Source: Saccoglossus kowalevskii
Taxonomy: Eukaryota > Hemichordata > Enteropneusta > Harrimaniidae
DNA length: 21,044 nt
Assembly: GCF_000003605.2 (NCBI RefSeq)
Contig: NW_003155240.1
Coordinates: 292,278 to 313,321 of the forward strand
Direction of reading: 5' to 3'
Below are positions 20,973 to 21,044 of this stretch, piece by piece. Below the pieces are notes generated by a model. The model was given only the letters and a program-made list of their open reading frames with translations. It was not told the origin of the DNA and searched no databases. Within the stretch, counting starts at the first letter, position 1, and every line of letters begins with the position of its first letter. A program made the position numbers and the translations under genes.

Positions 20973-21044
20973 CTGTAAAATGACTAATTTTCACTGGGTT
21001 TAAATTTCATTGATTTGCCATTTCGAGCATTTTCAGTGGGTTTT
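20973..21044. mobile_element. Start of a CTGTAAA-type MITE, cut by the window end
   Basis: TA at 20971-20972 is followed by CTGTAAAATGACTAATTTTC, then CACTGGGTTT and CAGTGGGTTTT motifs. The TA|CTGTAAA start and the TTTTCACTG motif resemble the elements at 9419-9567 and 11519-11639. The other end would lie outside the window, so the inverted repeat cannot be confirmed. Confidence 0.4.

Overview
The window looks like nuclear DNA of a metazoan, probably a marine invertebrate. It is AT-rich, genes are sparse, one gene is split by many phase-consistent GT-AG introns, and the spacers are full of short inverted-repeat (MITE-like) elements. I cannot name the species from the sequence. Two protein genes are supported, and both are recognisable by similarity to human proteins.

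Layout: (1) 1-5890 has no gene I can support. It holds short open frames without recognisable domains, some G-runs and one isolated half of a repeat found further right. (2) 5892-6193 is a foldback (palindromic) element. About 6215-6690 is a diverged array of a ~140-bp repeat, each of three units carrying a 25-bp inverted repeat AAAATGGC...GCCATTTT. (3) 7384-16664, minus strand, is an ARMH1 orthologue (armadillo-like helical domain containing 1). I rebuilt ten coding exons whose junctions all keep frame and give 402 residues; an eleventh, C-terminal exon is uncertain. Most introns carry foldback DNA: a second cluster of the 25-bp repeat and a 149-bp MITE in intron 9, a palindrome between 8-bp direct repeats in intron 8, a 121-bp MITE-like element in intron 5, a 323-bp GC-rich MITE in intron 2, and a 674-bp MITE plus the 3' end of a non-LTR retrotransposon in intron 1. 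(4) 16665-17189 is a 525-bp intergenic stretch acting as a head-to-head promoter region. (5) 17190-18071, plus strand, is an intronless TMEM53 (DUF829, alpha/beta-hydrolase fold) gene with an intact Ser-Asp-His set. (6) 18072-21044 holds the TMEM53 3' region, a possible 42-nt microexon of another plus-strand transcript, and the start of one more MITE at the window edge.

The most interesting point is gene order. In human (1p34.1) TMEM53 and ARMH1 are also neighbours transcribed away from each other. The same divergent pair here suggests a very old linkage, possibly kept by a shared bidirectional promoter. I found no new gene system beyond this; the other notable content is a dense and varied set of non-autonomous foldback elements within the introns of one gene.
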